Positions 1 through 9,771 are shown, numbered from the stretch's first letter. The stretch: 64,000 bases of DNA from G11 sp947167445 (GCA_947167445.1 CAMVID010000001.1:248001-312000); one strand, 5' to 3'. Notes: generated by a model not told the origin, from the letters alone. A program made the numbers and translations.

Positions 1-543
1 ATTGGGATCCTGGTTAAGACCGCAATCTGCAAAGAGGAATGTACCATCATGTCCGATATGTTTATTGGGGCAATCAACGATAAAGAATCCGCTTACCAGC
101 TTAACTCCGGGAGCGGTTCTAAGCACCTGAAGTGAAGGACGCAATGTATCTGCTGTAGGGTGACAGGCTCCTGCAACCATTCCGTCTGCATCATCCGCTT
201 TAACCATAACAACCGCAAACATCATCTCATCCTTTTCAAGGATTTCTCTTGCGGCCTCCAGGGTCATTCCTTTATGCTTTCTTGCCTCATAAAGAATATT
301 TGCATATTCTTCAATTTTATCAAAATTCTTATTGTCAACCTTCTTAACCCCGCCCAAATCGATACGAAGCTTCTCTTCGTTCTTTTTGATTTCATCAGGG
401 TTACCAATTAAAATAAGATTGGCAATATCTTCTCTCATTATTGCCGCAGCGGCAAGTAGTGTACGTTCATCATTACTTTCAGGCAGAACAATAGTCTTTT
501 TATTCTGTCTTGCTCTTTCCTTAATCTTATCAATATATGCCAT
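1..543 (-). CDS. pta: Phosphate acetyltransferase, N-terminal part (cut by window edge)
   Basis: Pta interconverts acetyl-CoA and acetyl phosphate in the cytoplasm, the step before acetate kinase in the acetate/ATP route of fermenters. The frame starts at ATG 543 (MAYIDKIKERARQ) behind a clear GGGAGG ribosome site 7 bases upstream and stays open to base 1, giving 181 residues of a protein usually about 330 long. Seen family blocks: TIVLPESNDERTL near residue 20 and ADGMVAGACHPTADT near residue 130, both typical of the PTA_PTB family. It diverges from tmcAL across 140 bases. An ackA gene would be expected just outside the window; that is inference. Confidence 0.95.
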   Translation of the reverse strand, partial: MAYIDKIKERARQNKKTIVLPESNDERTLLAAAAIMREDIANLILIGNPDEIKKNEEKLRIDLGGVKKVDNKNFDKIEEYANILYEARKHKGMTLEAAREILEKDEMMFAVVMVKADDADGMVAGACHPTADTLRPSLQVLRTAPGVKLVSGFFIVDCPNKHIGHDGTFLFADCGLNQDPN

Positions 544-590
544 TATAATTCCTCCCAAGTTCAAATGACTTCTTTTTTCAAGTTAGATAT

Positions 591-619
591 ATTATACTAG
601 ATACAAAATTACGCAACAA
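591..619 (-). promoter_or_regulatory. Sigma-A-type promoter for pta
   Basis: On the minus strand a -35 TTGTTG (619-614) and a -10 TATAAT (596-591) are separated by 17 bases and lie about 50 bases upstream of the pta start codon. Confidence 0.6.
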
Positions 620-683
620 GCGAAAAAGCCCTTATTTATTGTATCTTTCGAAGTACAAAACTTTACCGAGGTAAAATGACTAT

Positions 684-1898
684 ATGAAAATAACAGGTAT
701 TGCAGCTGAATATAATCCCCTTCACGAAGGGCATAAATATCATCTGACCATGGCAAGACAAGCCCTTGGTGCAGATTATATAATAGTAGCCTTAAGCGGC
801 GACTTTTGTCAACGTGGAACTCCTGCTTTCCTTAACAAAATGACCCGTGCCCAAATGGCCCTTCTTGCCGGAGCAGATATGGTGGTTGAAATACCGGCGG
901 TTTATGCCACATCTTCAGCCGAAGGATACGCTCTCGGAAGCGTAGGTGTTTTCGATGCTCTGGGATGTATCGATAACATATGTTTTGGAATGGAATCAAA
1001 ATATACCGAAGAACTTGAAGTATGTGCATCCAAAATCCGTAACGCCAAGGATAATGCCAAAGACACCATGAATTCATATTTCAAGTCCGGGAAAAGCTAC
1101 GCCGGAGCCCTAAGTGAAATACTCGGAGATGAAAATGTACTTACGCCAAACAATATTCTTGGCATAGAATACATTAACGCAATATTTCAAATAGGAAGTA
1201 ATATCAAGCCCTTTGGAATCACAAGACTGGGTGATTACTCTTCAGAAAGTCTCGTGCCGCAGGATTCATCAAACTATTCTTCCGCCTCCGCTATCAGAAA
1301 ATCAATAGAGGATGACGGTTTTGACTGCTGTCTTAACGAAATACCAAGGGAAACCAGAGACCTTCTCATGGAATCATATGGTAAACTGGGGCCCCTGTTT
1401 GTAAACGACTTCAGTGATGAGTTAAAATACAAGCTTATAACCTGTTCTGTTGATGGATATGAAGATTATCTGGGAATCGACAGATCCCTGTCCGACAGAA
1501 TCTCCAATCTTCTTTCGGAATACGAAAGTTATGAGCAGTTTATTGAGCTGGTAAAAACCAGAAATCTCACCTACTCCCATGTGGCCAGAGCCTTTTTGCA
1601 CATATTGTTAAATATACGGAAGAATTCCTACATAATTCCATCTTCAAAAAAGCCCTTACCCTATGTTCATGTTCTGGGCTTCAAAAAAGGCAGTGAAGCT
1701 CTGTTAAAAGAAATTAAAACCGCTTCAAAGTCCAAGGTCATATACACTGCAGAAGACTTTAAGTCGTTGGAAGATGTGGAAGGTCTCAATTTATTAAATA
1801 TTGATTTAATTTCTTCAAAGATTTACAACTCTAAATTACAAAAAAAATACGGGGTGACAGTCAAGCCCGACTTTGCCACACCCGTACTGAAAATCTGA
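684..1898 (+). CDS. tmcAL: tRNA(Met) cytidine acetate ligase (YlbM family)
   Basis: TmcAL uses acetate and ATP to acetylate the wobble cytidine (C34) of elongator tRNA-Met, keeping AUG and AUA decoding apart. The 404-residue product opens with GIAAEYNPLHEGHKYHL, holding the HxGH nucleotidyltransferase motif, followed by VALSGDFCQRGTPAF, both typical of this family, and the length is normal. The start is chosen because family members begin at this point; the ribosome site is weak (GAGG 13-16 bases upstream) and an overlapping ATG at 677 stops at once. Its divergent neighbour pta makes acetyl phosphate, so acetate supply and an acetate-using tRNA modification sit side by side. It converges on the UPF0210 gene with only 2 bases between the stop codons. 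Confidence 0.9.
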   Translation: MKITGIAAEYNPLHEGHKYHLTMARQALGADYIIVALSGDFCQRGTPAFLNKMTRAQMALLAGADMVVEIPAVYATSSAEGYALGSVGVFDALGCIDNICFGMESKYTEELEVCASKIRNAKDNAKDTMNSYFKSGKSYAGALSEILGDENVLTPNNILGIEYINAIFQIGSNIKPFGITRLGDYSSESLVPQDSSNYSSASAIRKSIEDDGFDCCLNEIPRETRDLLMESYGKLGPLFVNDFSDELKYKLITCSVDGYEDYLGIDRSLSDRISNLLSEYESYEQFIELVKTRNLTYSHVARAFLHILLNIRKNSYIIPSSKKPLPYVHVLGFKKGSEALLKEIKTASKSKVIYTAEDFKSLEDVEGLNLLNIDLISSKIYNSKLQKKYGVTVKPDFATPVLKI

Positions 1899-1900
1899 TA

Positions 1901-3265
1901 TCAGTTCTTAAAGCTGTGAATAGGGGCGGGAATTCTTCCGCCTCTGTTTATGAATGCATCGCATGAGAATGTGTTTACAGGCATTATGGGTGCATATCCA
2001 AACAATCCTCCAAATACAGCCTGCTCTCCAACTCCCTTTCCTATAACAGGAATTATTCTTACGGCAGTTGTCTTCTGATTTACCATTCCGATAGCCATTT
2101 CATCTGCTATGATTCCGGATATTGTAGTATCCTTGGTATCTCCCGGGATAGCAATCATATCAAGTCCAACTGAGCAAACGCAGGTCATGGCTTCCAGTTT
2201 CTCAAGGGTCAAAGCTCCGTCCTTAACCGAATCAATCATACCCTGATCTTCACTTACGGGAATAAATGCACCGCTTAAGCCACCTACATATGACGAAGCC
2301 ATAACTCCGCCCTTTTTAACCTGATCGTTTAAAAGAGCCAAAGCTGCAGTTGTACCGGGTGCGCCCGCTCTTTCCAGACCAATTTCGCACAAAATGTCAG
2401 CAACGGAATCTCCAACTGCAGGTGTGGGTGCCAAAGAAAGATCTACAATACCAAAGGGAACGCCAAGTCTCTTTGAAGCCTCCTTGGCAACCAGCTGGCC
2501 AACTCTTGTAACCTTGAATGCAGTCTTTTTAATGGTTTCACAGAGAGTCTCGAAGTCCTCTCCCCGTACTTTTTCAAGTGCCGTCTTTACAACACCGGGG
2601 CCGCTTACACCAACATTAATTATCCTGTCTGCCTCTGTAACGCCGTGAAATGCGCCGGCCATAAAAGGATTATCATCAGGCGCATTACAAAGAACAACAA
2701 GCTTTGAACAGCCAATTGAATCATTTTCCTTTGTAGCCAAAGCAGTCTCTTTAATGATTTCACCCATGAGTTTAACCGCATCCATATTGATACCGGTCTT
2801 GGTGGAACCAACATTAACTGAACTGCAGACACACTCGGTGGTTGACAATGCTTCAGGAATGGATCTGATAAGCAGTTCATCAGCTTTCGTCATTCCTTTT
2901 GAAACAAGTGCTGAATAACCGCCGATAATGTTAACCCCGATATCCTTTGCAACCTTGTCAAGAGTTCTTGCTATTGTGGCAAAATCAGAGGGTGTCTTGC
3001 AGGCAGCACCGCCAACCAGTCCTATAGGTGTAACAGAAATTCTCTTATTTACAATGGGAACTCCGTATTCTTTGGCAATATAGTCGCCCACAGAAACAAG
3101 GTCCTTGGCAGAATCATATATCTTCTTGTAGATATTATCGTTTAACTTATTTAAATCGCCATCAATGCAGTCAAGGAGGCTGATACCCATTGTTATGGTA
3201 CGGACATCAAGGTTCTCCTTTTCAATCATGGCGTTGGTCTCAAGAACTTCGCGCTGATTAATCAT
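1901..3265 (-). CDS. PFL family protein, UPF0210 (DUF711)
   Basis: A 454-residue member of the UPF0210/DUF711 family, named PFL-like because of distant similarity to pyruvate formate-lyase folds; its reaction is unknown. Seen blocks are TITMGISLLDCIDGD near residue 25, SKGMTKADELLIRSIPEAL near residue 125 and the C-terminal CDAFINRGGRIPAPIHSFKN, where Arg-Gly-Gly-Arg is conserved in the family. Length is normal. It lies 22 bases downstream of the ACT-domain gene; the two are a well-known conserved pair in Firmicutes and other bacteria, so the ACT protein is probably its partner or sensor. No function should be inferred beyond that. Confidence 0.9.
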   Translation of the reverse strand: MINQREVLETNAMIEKENLDVRTITMGISLLDCIDGDLNKLNDNIYKKIYDSAKDLVSVGDYIAKEYGVPIVNKRISVTPIGLVGGAACKTPSDFATIARTLDKVAKDIGVNIIGGYSALVSKGMTKADELLIRSIPEALSTTECVCSSVNVGSTKTGINMDAVKLMGEIIKETALATKENDSIGCSKLVVLCNAPDDNPFMAGAFHGVTEADRIINVGVSGPGVVKTALEKVRGEDFETLCETIKKTAFKVTRVGQLVAKEASKRLGVPFGIVDLSLAPTPAVGDSVADILCEIGLERAGAPGTTAALALLNDQVKKGGVMASSYVGGLSGAFIPVSEDQGMIDSVKDGALTLEKLEAMTCVCSVGLDMIAIPGDTKDTTISGIIADEMAIGMVNQKTTAVRIIPVIGKGVGEQAVFGGLFGYAPIMPVNTFSCDAFINRGGRIPAPIHSFKN

Positions 3266-3287
3266 TTATTTCTTCTCTCCTCTTGCA

Positions 3288-3560
3288 TCAGATACGATGC
3301 ATCATATCAAATATTTCTTCCTTTTGACACTTGATGGACACACCCATCTCTTCTCCAACTTTATCAAGCTCATCGCACATTTCGCTGAAATGAACGTTGG
3401 AAGCCGTCATATCAACAATCATCATCATGTTAAAATATCCCGAAACAATAGTCTGGGAAATATCAAGAATGTTGATCTTTCTCTCTGCAAGGTAAGCACA
3501 TACTTTAGCTATGATACCAACTGTATCTTTGCCCACAACTGTAATAATAATTTTCTTCAT
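3288..3560 (-). CDS. ACT domain protein, UPF0237
   Basis: A 90-residue stand-alone ACT domain, a fold that usually binds amino acids or other small ligands and regulates enzymes. The N-terminus IITVVGKDTVGIIAKVCAYL is the classic first strand and helix with the ligand-loop Gly, and LAERKINILDISQTIV follows. Length is what UPF0237 members have. It sits between the metallo-beta-lactamase-fold gene (18 bases) and the UPF0210 gene (22 bases), in the conserved ACT-UPF0210 order. Ligand unknown. Confidence 0.9.
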   Translation of the reverse strand: MKKIIITVVGKDTVGIIAKVCAYLAERKINILDISQTIVSGYFNMMMIVDMTASNVHFSEMCDELDKVGEEMGVSIKCQKEEIFDMMHRI

Positions 3561-3578
3561 AATCTGCCCCTTAAAATA

Positions 3579-4376
3579 TTATAGATTTATCACCGGTGAG
3601 GGTTCGCCCCTCTTAGCAACCATTATTGGGAAATCATCCGCTTTATACGGATTATCTCCGAGCGTAACCTCAACCCTTACCGTCTCGTATGCAAGTTCAG
3701 GTAAATTGTTCTCATGGCTTAAGTGGCCTAAAACAATTTGCTTCATATCATCATGAAGTATCCTGCTTAAAAGACGCCCGCAGTTTTCATTGGATAAGTG
3801 ACCCTTATCCGAGAGAATACGCTGTTTGAGGTAATAGGGATATGGTCCAACCTGTAGCATATTCACGTCGTGATTAGCTTCAAGCAAAACCCCATCGGTA
3901 CCTTTAAGGTATTCTACTATATAATCGTTATAAAAGCCAAGGTCTGTTACAATTCCAAAGTTTGTTTTGCCGTAATTGATCTTGTACCCTACGGGTTCTG
4001 CCGCATCATGGGAAATCTTAATAGGATACATTTTCAAATCCTTTACGGTAAATGGCATATCAGGAGTTATTTCATTAAAAAGGGAGGAATCCACCTCCCC
4101 AAGATTTCTTGCTTCCCATAACGCTTCAATTGTTCCGCCTGTGGCATATATGGGAATACCGTATTTCCTGCTGATTACTCCCAGTCCCGCAATATGATCT
4201 GCATGTTCATGAGTTATTAAAATCGCATCTATATCTGTCATTGACAAATCAAGACTGTTTAGGCCTTGCTCTGTCCTTTTACAACTAACACCTACATCAA
4301 CAAGAACATGGGTTGTATCGGAACCCACATAAATACAATTACCGCTACTTCCGCTGGCTATGCTGCAAACACGCAT
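3579..4376 (-). CDS. MBL-fold metallo-hydrolase, YycJ/WalJ-like
   Basis: A 265-residue metallo-beta-lactamase-fold hydrolase. The zinc motif THEHADHIAGL (HxHxDH) is at about residues 54-64, with a later His in NHDVNML and a C-terminal LGHLSHENN, as in the YycJ/WalJ subgroup. WalJ proteins are thought to act on DNA, as 5'-3' exonuclease-like enzymes linked to the WalKR system, but walK and walR are not present here, so I give no symbol. It lies 15 bases downstream of the FtsA-like gene and 18 bases upstream of the ACT gene, in a long co-directional run. Confidence 0.85.
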   Translation of the reverse strand: MRVCSIASGSSGNCIYVGSDTTHVLVDVGVSCKRTEQGLNSLDLSMTDIDAILITHEHADHIAGLGVISRKYGIPIYATGGTIEALWEARNLGEVDSSLFNEITPDMPFTVKDLKMYPIKISHDAAEPVGYKINYGKTNFGIVTDLGFYNDYIVEYLKGTDGVLLEANHDVNMLQVGPYPYYLKQRILSDKGHLSNENCGRLLSRILHDDMKQIVLGHLSHENNLPELAYETVRVEVTLGDNPYKADDFPIMVAKRGEPSPVINL

Positions 4377-4391
4377 AAAGCCTCCTTAAAA

Positions 4392-6512
4392 CTACATCTT
4401 CCAATATACTTCAATAACGTCACCATCTTTAAGAGGTGCCATATATTCGGCATTTTCGCCATTTAGAGTTGTTACAAGGCCCTCGCCTTTCATACTGGAA
4501 GTGTCAAAATTTATATATTCAAATATGTCTACAAAGACATAATTCTGTTTACCCTTGAGGGTTATAGGATTTTTATTGACTATAACGGTCAAAATGTTAC
4601 CGGATTTTGCAGGTTTTCCTTCATTTTGATTGCCCTGCTCTTCATTTTGGTCATTTGATTCATTTTCTGTTTCCGAAGATTCTTCATAAATCTCACCATC
4701 ATCTTCGTAATCGGAATAATCATTTCCATGATAATCTCTTCCGTCATTGACGCCGGAAACAAACTCTACGGAGAAGTTTTCATAGATCTTGGTATCATCA
4801 TGAGCAACTTTATTATTGACGATAACACGTGTTTTGTAATCCAATGTAAGATCCATGAATTCCAAAAGTTGCGCAACTGTGCAATAGTCAAGGAACTCTA
4901 TATCATCCCCTGTCTGAATCTCATAGGAACCGGTCTTTAATTCCTTGTTTACAGATGCATATCTGGGAATCTTAATCTCTTTCTCATCAACCAGAAGTTT
5001 TAAGGTATCCTTAAACTCAGGAAGTTCATCAAGTCTCTGCTTTGCAGGCTCGCCGGCTGTGGACTCGGTAACTATTACAACGTCATTTGAGTGAATAGGC
5101 GTATGAATATCTGCATCCTGTCCATTGACGGTAATAACAGCCGCTTCACCGGGAAGTCCTCTGACAATTCTGGGCTTGCCGTTTACAGTAAACTTAAGTT
5201 CACGACCTCTCTTCGGGAACAAACCGTCATTAGGAAATGCCGCCTGAATAGCTGCATCAACAACAGTAAGTTTGGAGTTGTCATATATTTTGATTCTCTC
5301 TTTGTTAAAGTTAACAAAGATAAAGTTATTGCTCTGGGCATAGAATGAAAGACAGATTCCTATGGGAGTAACAAGAAGTGAATCCTTCTTGACATTATCC
5401 TCAAGGAAACTGATATCACCCATTACATCTTCGCCTCTTACAGCAACACGTTCTGCAGCAATACCAAGTTTCTTGGCAATCAGCTTATCGTAGCCTTCTA
5501 TCTTTCCGCCGCCACCGACAATAAATACAGCGCTGACAGGCTTATTTCCGTTTAACTTCTTAATGCACTCGCAGATGGCGTCTGTTTCCTGTTCCATGGC
5601 TGGCATAGCCATCTTTAAGGCTTCAGTTTTCTTTATGGTCTGTTTAAGACCCATGATATCAATATAGGTTATATTATCGCCCTTGCCGATATCTCTCTTA
5701 ATCTGCTCTGCCGTATCAAAATCTGTTAAGCAGCTTTGCATAATAAGCTCGGTCATTGCATCTCCGGCCTGAGGAATCATGCCATAAGAAACAATACTTC
5801 CGGCTCGTGTAATGGAAATATCGGATGTACCTGCACCAACGTCAACAAGTGCAAGATTCAGCATCCTGAATTTCTCAGGAATAGCCACCTGCATGGCAGC
5901 TATAGGCTCCAATGTAAGATTAACAACATTTAAGCCTGCAATTTCTACAGCCCTGTAAAGTCCATCCACAACATCATCGGGAAGGAATGTGGCAATAAGA
6001 TCTGTGGATATGGTCTTGGCCTTATGATCCAAAAGATTGGTTATCTGATTACCGTTAAGGAAATACCTTACAACCGAGTATCCAACACAATAAAAACGTT
6101 CTTTGTTAAGCTCCTCATATTCCTTGTTAAAGTCATCGTAGGACTGCTCAACGCCCTTGGATACAAGGCTCATAACATCTTCAGGTTCCACAACCTTTTC
6201 TTCTTCAAATTCATGTTCAACATGAGTGTCAACAGTCTTAAGGACACGACCCGCAGCCGCTATACAAACATCTTTAAGCTCAAATCCAAGTACACTTTCA
6301 AGCATGGATTTGACTATTAAAATTGTATTTCCGACTCTGGCAACGTCATGAATCTGACCATCAAGCATGGCTCTTGTCTGATGTTCAACACTTCTTTGGG
6401 CAACAACAACAAACTTATCGCCCTCTTTGTATCCCACTGTACCGACAATGCTTCTTGTTCCGATATCAAGTCCAAATACAAGTCTGTCTCTTAAAGTTGT
6501 GTAGGTATCCAT
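4392..6512 (-). CDS. FtsA/PilM-type actin-fold protein with long C-terminal extension
   Basis: A 706-residue protein, much longer than FtsA (about 420). Residues 1-390 form an FtsA/PilM/MreB actin fold: GLDIGTRSIVGTVGYK is phosphate-1, ALVDVGAGTSDISITR near residue 220 is phosphate-2, and AVFIVGGGGKIEGYD near residue 335 is the adenosine motif. After this come two segments that look like small beta-grasp units, an acidic Asp/Glu/Asn linker around residues 565-620, and a terminal domain ending DGDVIEVYWKM. No amphipathic FtsA membrane tail is seen at the C-terminus. Clostridia encode such long FtsA-domain proteins beside or instead of classical FtsA. The start ATG abuts the coaE stop (TAAATG), suggesting translational coupling. 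A role in division or in an envelope assembly is inference. Confidence 0.8.
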   Translation of the reverse strand: MDTYTTLRDRLVFGLDIGTRSIVGTVGYKEGDKFVVVAQRSVEHQTRAMLDGQIHDVARVGNTILIVKSMLESVLGFELKDVCIAAAGRVLKTVDTHVEHEFEEEKVVEPEDVMSLVSKGVEQSYDDFNKEYEELNKERFYCVGYSVVRYFLNGNQITNLLDHKAKTISTDLIATFLPDDVVDGLYRAVEIAGLNVVNLTLEPIAAMQVAIPEKFRMLNLALVDVGAGTSDISITRAGSIVSYGMIPQAGDAMTELIMQSCLTDFDTAEQIKRDIGKGDNITYIDIMGLKQTIKKTEALKMAMPAMEQETDAICECIKKLNGNKPVSAVFIVGGGGKIEGYDKLIAKKLGIAAERVAVRGEDVMGDISFLEDNVKKDSLLVTPIGICLSFYAQSNNFIFVNFNKERIKIYDNSKLTVVDAAIQAAFPNDGLFPKRGRELKFTVNGKPRIVRGLPGEAAVITVNGQDADIHTPIHSNDVVIVTESTAGEPAKQRLDELPEFKDTLKLLVDEKEIKIPRYASVNKELKTGSYEIQTGDDIEFLDYCTVAQLLEFMDLTLDYKTRVIVNNKVAHDDTKIYENFSVEFVSGVNDGRDYHGNDYSDYEDDGEIYEESSETENESNDQNEEQGNQNEGKPAKSGNILTVIVNKNPITLKGKQNYVFVDIFEYINFDTSSMKGEGLVTTLNGENAEYMAPLKDGDVIEVYWKM

Positions 6513-7103
6513 TTAAAAACCCCCAAGCTTACTGTCAATCTGTCTATATGCATCTTCAATATCAGCGTCATTGTTTATTACGAAAGCGCAGGCTTTCCTG
6601 AATTCGTCCTCCGACAGCTGATTTGAAAGAATCGCGTCTATCTTCTCATCGGAATAACCTCTGCTTGCTTTCAGGCGTTTACGTCTGGTTTCTTCCGATG
6701 CATAAACATACCATAACTCATCAACTATTTTCTCATACCCGCACTCAATAAGCAAGGCGGCTTCAATAAAGAAGTAATCAATTTTTTTCTTCTTTCTCTC
6801 TGCCTTTATTTCCCTAAGAAAATAGTCTTTTACAGCCGGATGGACGATATCGTTTACCTTGTCCACAAGGGTATCATCCTTAAACATGGCGTTTGCCATT
6901 GAAGCTTTATCAATCTTTCCGTCCTTTAAAATTCCGGTTCCCAAAAGACTCACAAGCTTATCAAAACAAACCTGTCCCGGCCCTTCCAGCATATGGGCAA
7001 CCTTGTCTGCATACTCTATTCTGCAGTTGTATTTGCTCTCCAGATATGAAATTATCTCAGACTTTCCGGCTCCAACACCTCCGGTTATTCCGATAAGTTT
7101 CAT
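6513..7103 (-). CDS. coaE: Dephospho-CoA kinase
   Basis: CoaE phosphorylates the 3'-hydroxyl of dephospho-CoA with ATP, the last step of coenzyme A synthesis. The 196-residue length is standard. The Walker A motif GITGGVGAGKSEI opens the protein, IEYADKVAH supplies the Asp region, and HPAVKDYF and ASEETRRKRLKASRG are in the expected places for the CoA domain and lid. It follows polA by 9 bases and runs directly into the FtsA-like gene; polA-coaE adjacency is common in Firmicutes. Confidence 0.95.
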   Translation of the reverse strand: MKLIGITGGVGAGKSEIISYLESKYNCRIEYADKVAHMLEGPGQVCFDKLVSLLGTGILKDGKIDKASMANAMFKDDTLVDKVNDIVHPAVKDYFLREIKAERKKKKIDYFFIEAALLIECGYEKIVDELWYVYASEETRRKRLKASRGYSDEKIDAILSNQLSEDEFRKACAFVINNDADIEDAYRQIDSKLGGF

Positions 7104-7112
7104 AATTGTCTC

Positions 7113-9755
7113 CTATTTTGCTTCAAACCAGTCATCCCCTGTGTGAACATCAACTTCCAAAGCCACCGCAAGGTCGGCTGCTTTGCCCATCTCTTCTCTC
7201 AGTATGGAAACCACCTTTGAAGCCTCATCCTTTGGAGCCTCAACCAGCAGTTCATCGTGTACCTGAAGAATGACCTTTGAATCAAGATTATCATCCTTAA
7301 GTCTCTTAGCCACTCTAATCATGGCTATCTTCATTATATCGGCTGCTGTTCCCTGAATAGGCGCATTCATTGCAACTCTCTCGCCGAAGGATCGCTGCAT
7401 AAAATTCGAAGATGACAGTTCGGGAATTGGACGTCTTCTCTTGAATAATGTCTTTGAGTATCCCTTATCCTTTGCAAAGGAAACAGCTGTGTCAAGGAAA
7501 GCCTTTACTCCGGGATATGACTTAAAGTACTGATCTATATATTCCTTCGCTTCTTTTCTTGATATGGAAAGCCCCTGGCTTAAACCAAAGGAACTGATGC
7601 CGTAGACGATACCGAAATTAACGGCTTTGGCATTACGTCTCTGAAGGGGTGTAACCTCATTTAAAGGAGTATGGAACACTTCAGAAGCTGTAATGGCATG
7701 AATATCCTCGGCCTTGTTATACGCCTCAATCAGGTTTTTGTCTCCGGACATATGTGCAAGAATTCTAAGTTCTATCTGAGAATAATCCGCATCAACAAAA
7801 ACGTAGTCTTTTTTTGGAATAAATACCTTTCTGATTCTTCTGCCCATTTCCGTTCTCATGGGTATGTTTTGAAGATTGGGTTCTGTGGAACTGATTCTTC
7901 CCGTAGCTGTTATTGTCTGGTTAAAATTCGTATGAATTCTGTTGTCTTCTTCAATATAGTTTGCCAGACCATCAGCATAGGTGGACTTAAGCTTTGTAAG
8001 TCCGCGATACTCCAGTATATCAACAACTATGGGGTAATCTTCCGCAAGCTTCTCAAGCACATCAGCGGCAGTTGAATAACCGCTCTTTGTTTTCTTTCCG
8101 CCGGGGAGACCCAGCTTTTCAAATAACACCTCTCCAAGCTGCTTAGGAGAATTAATATTAAAGTCCGTACCTGCAGCATTCTTAATACTGTTTTCAAGCT
8201 CATCGATACGGCCCACCAAAGCGTCTCCATAAGCCTTAAGAGCATCCCTGTCTACAAGAATGCCTTCCTTTTCCATGTCGTATAAAACGGCTGTTAAAGG
8301 CATCTCAATCTCTTCGTAAAGAGACAGCATATCAAGTTCACCAAGCTTGTCTTTAAGTATTGTATAAGCCTTGTAAGCAATGTAAGCCTTGGTACAAAGA
8401 TAATCAGATACCTTCTTTTCCTCGGTATCAAATAATTTTGCAGGATCATCCTTCCCAAACAATTCCTTTTCGTTTGGAATGGTGAGGCCAAGATACTCTG
8501 AAGCCACATCCACGTAGCTGTAATCATTCTTGAGAGGGTTGATTATATATGCAGCAAGAACGATATCGAAGAAGCATTCGGTTTTACCGGAGTCAAAAAG
8601 GCTGTACTGATGCTTAACATCACAGGTTGATATAATGGATGATTTGTTAATATCCTTACATCTGTCCCTCAGATAATCCTTTGATACAAATCCGGCTACA
8701 GGGACATAGTAGGCTTCCTCATCAGACAAGGCTATAGCAGCCCCAACAAGGTTCTTGCCGTCAAAGAGGCAGTCAAATCCCACATAGGGCATAGTTGCAG
8801 CCTTATCAAAGACAGCCTCAACTTCTGTAAAATCCGTAACTATTCTAAAATGCTCAGAAAAGTCGGCAACACTCGCACCGCTTATATTGCCTTCAAACCT
8901 TCCCAGCATGTTCTTAAATTCAAGCTTCTTAAACAGTTCATATGCCTTGGGATTAAAATATCCTTCGGTTCTGGCGTTATCCAAAGAAAAATCTATTTCG
9001 CAATCCGTCTTTATGGTAGCTAACACCTTTGAAAGGTCTGCAAGATTTCTGTTCTCACGCAGGGATTCCCTTATGGCATTCTTTGTGATTTCTTCCAGAT
9101 GCTCATAAATTCCGTCAAGGCTTTTGTATGTAACCATGAGTTCTCTGGCGGTCTTCTCACCAACTTTAGGAACTCCGGGGATATTATCTGCAGTATCACC
9201 CTGAAGTGCTTTTAATTCGATAAAACCTTCGGGAGTAACACCATAGGTGGCAAGCACATCGGAAGCATAATAATCCTCTATCTCTGTCTTTCCGCCTTTG
9301 GTTTTGGGAATTCGTATTTTTATATGCTCCGAAGCAATCTGTAAAAGGTCTCTGTCACCGGAAACCAGGGAAACTTCAAGGCCCTTTTCCTCACATCTTT
9401 TGGCAATGGTTCCAAGGATATCGTCAGCCTCAAGGCCTTCCCTTGAAAAAATGGGAATACCCATGGCTTCAAGGACTTCCTTAATAACAGGAACCTGCAT
9501 TCTAAGCTCCTCGGGCATGGGTTTTCTGGTGCCCTTGTATTCCTTAAAAATACCGTGTCTGAATGTGGGGGCAGATGTATCGAAGGCCACAATGAGATAT
9601 TCCGGTTTTTCCTCGTCCATAAGTTTAAAAAGAATATTTAAAAAGCCGTAGACTGCATTTGTGTGAAGTCCAGCGGCTGTAGTTAAATCCGGGACGCCAT
9701 AAAACGCCCGGTTTAAAATACTATGACCATCGATTAAAACAATTCTTTCTGACAT
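7113..9755 (-). CDS. polA: DNA polymerase I
   Basis: PolA fills gaps and removes RNA primers in replication and repair. The 880-residue product has an N-terminal 5'-3' nuclease (LIDGHSILNRAFYG; GLEADDILGTIA; LVSGDRDLLQIA; GDTADNIPGVPKVGEKTA), a central exonuclease-like domain, and a C-terminal polymerase with motif A DADYSQIELRILAHMSGD, the finger motif RRNAKAVNFGIVYGIS and motif C QVHDELLVEAP. The central domain lacks the Asp-x-Glu of active proofreading domains (it reads GFDCLFDG), so proofreading is probably absent, as in Bacillus PolA. The ATG at 9755 (MSERIVLIDG) is chosen over an in-frame TTG 12 bases upstream because GAGGG lies 5 bases before the ATG and overlaps that TTG. Confidence 0.97.
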   Translation of the reverse strand: MSERIVLIDGHSILNRAFYGVPDLTTAAGLHTNAVYGFLNILFKLMDEEKPEYLIVAFDTSAPTFRHGIFKEYKGTRKPMPEELRMQVPVIKEVLEAMGIPIFSREGLEADDILGTIAKRCEEKGLEVSLVSGDRDLLQIASEHIKIRIPKTKGGKTEIEDYYASDVLATYGVTPEGFIELKALQGDTADNIPGVPKVGEKTARELMVTYKSLDGIYEHLEEITKNAIRESLRENRNLADLSKVLATIKTDCEIDFSLDNARTEGYFNPKAYELFKKLEFKNMLGRFEGNISGASVADFSEHFRIVTDFTEVEAVFDKAATMPYVGFDCLFDGKNLVGAAIALSDEEAYYVPVAGFVSKDYLRDRCKDINKSSIISTCDVKHQYSLFDSGKTECFFDIVLAAYIINPLKNDYSYVDVASEYLGLTIPNEKELFGKDDPAKLFDTEEKKVSDYLCTKAYIAYKAYTILKDKLGELDMLSLYEEIEMPLTAVLYDMEKEGILVDRDALKAYGDALVGRIDELENSIKNAAGTDFNINSPKQLGEVLFEKLGLPGGKKTKSGYSTAADVLEKLAEDYPIVVDILEYRGLTKLKSTYADGLANYIEEDNRIHTNFNQTITATGRISSTEPNLQNIPMRTEMGRRIRKVFIPKKDYVFVDADYSQIELRILAHMSGDKNLIEAYNKAEDIHAITASEVFHTPLNEVTPLQRRNAKAVNFGIVYGISSFGLSQGLSISRKEAKEYIDQYFKSYPGVKAFLDTAVSFAKDKGYSKTLFKRRRPIPELSSSNFMQRSFGERVAMNAPIQGTAADIMKIAMIRVAKRLKDDNLDSKVILQVHDELLVEAPKDEASKVVSILREEMGKAADLAVALEVDVHTGDDWFEAK

Positions 9756-9771
9756 ACATTCCCTCAAATAA

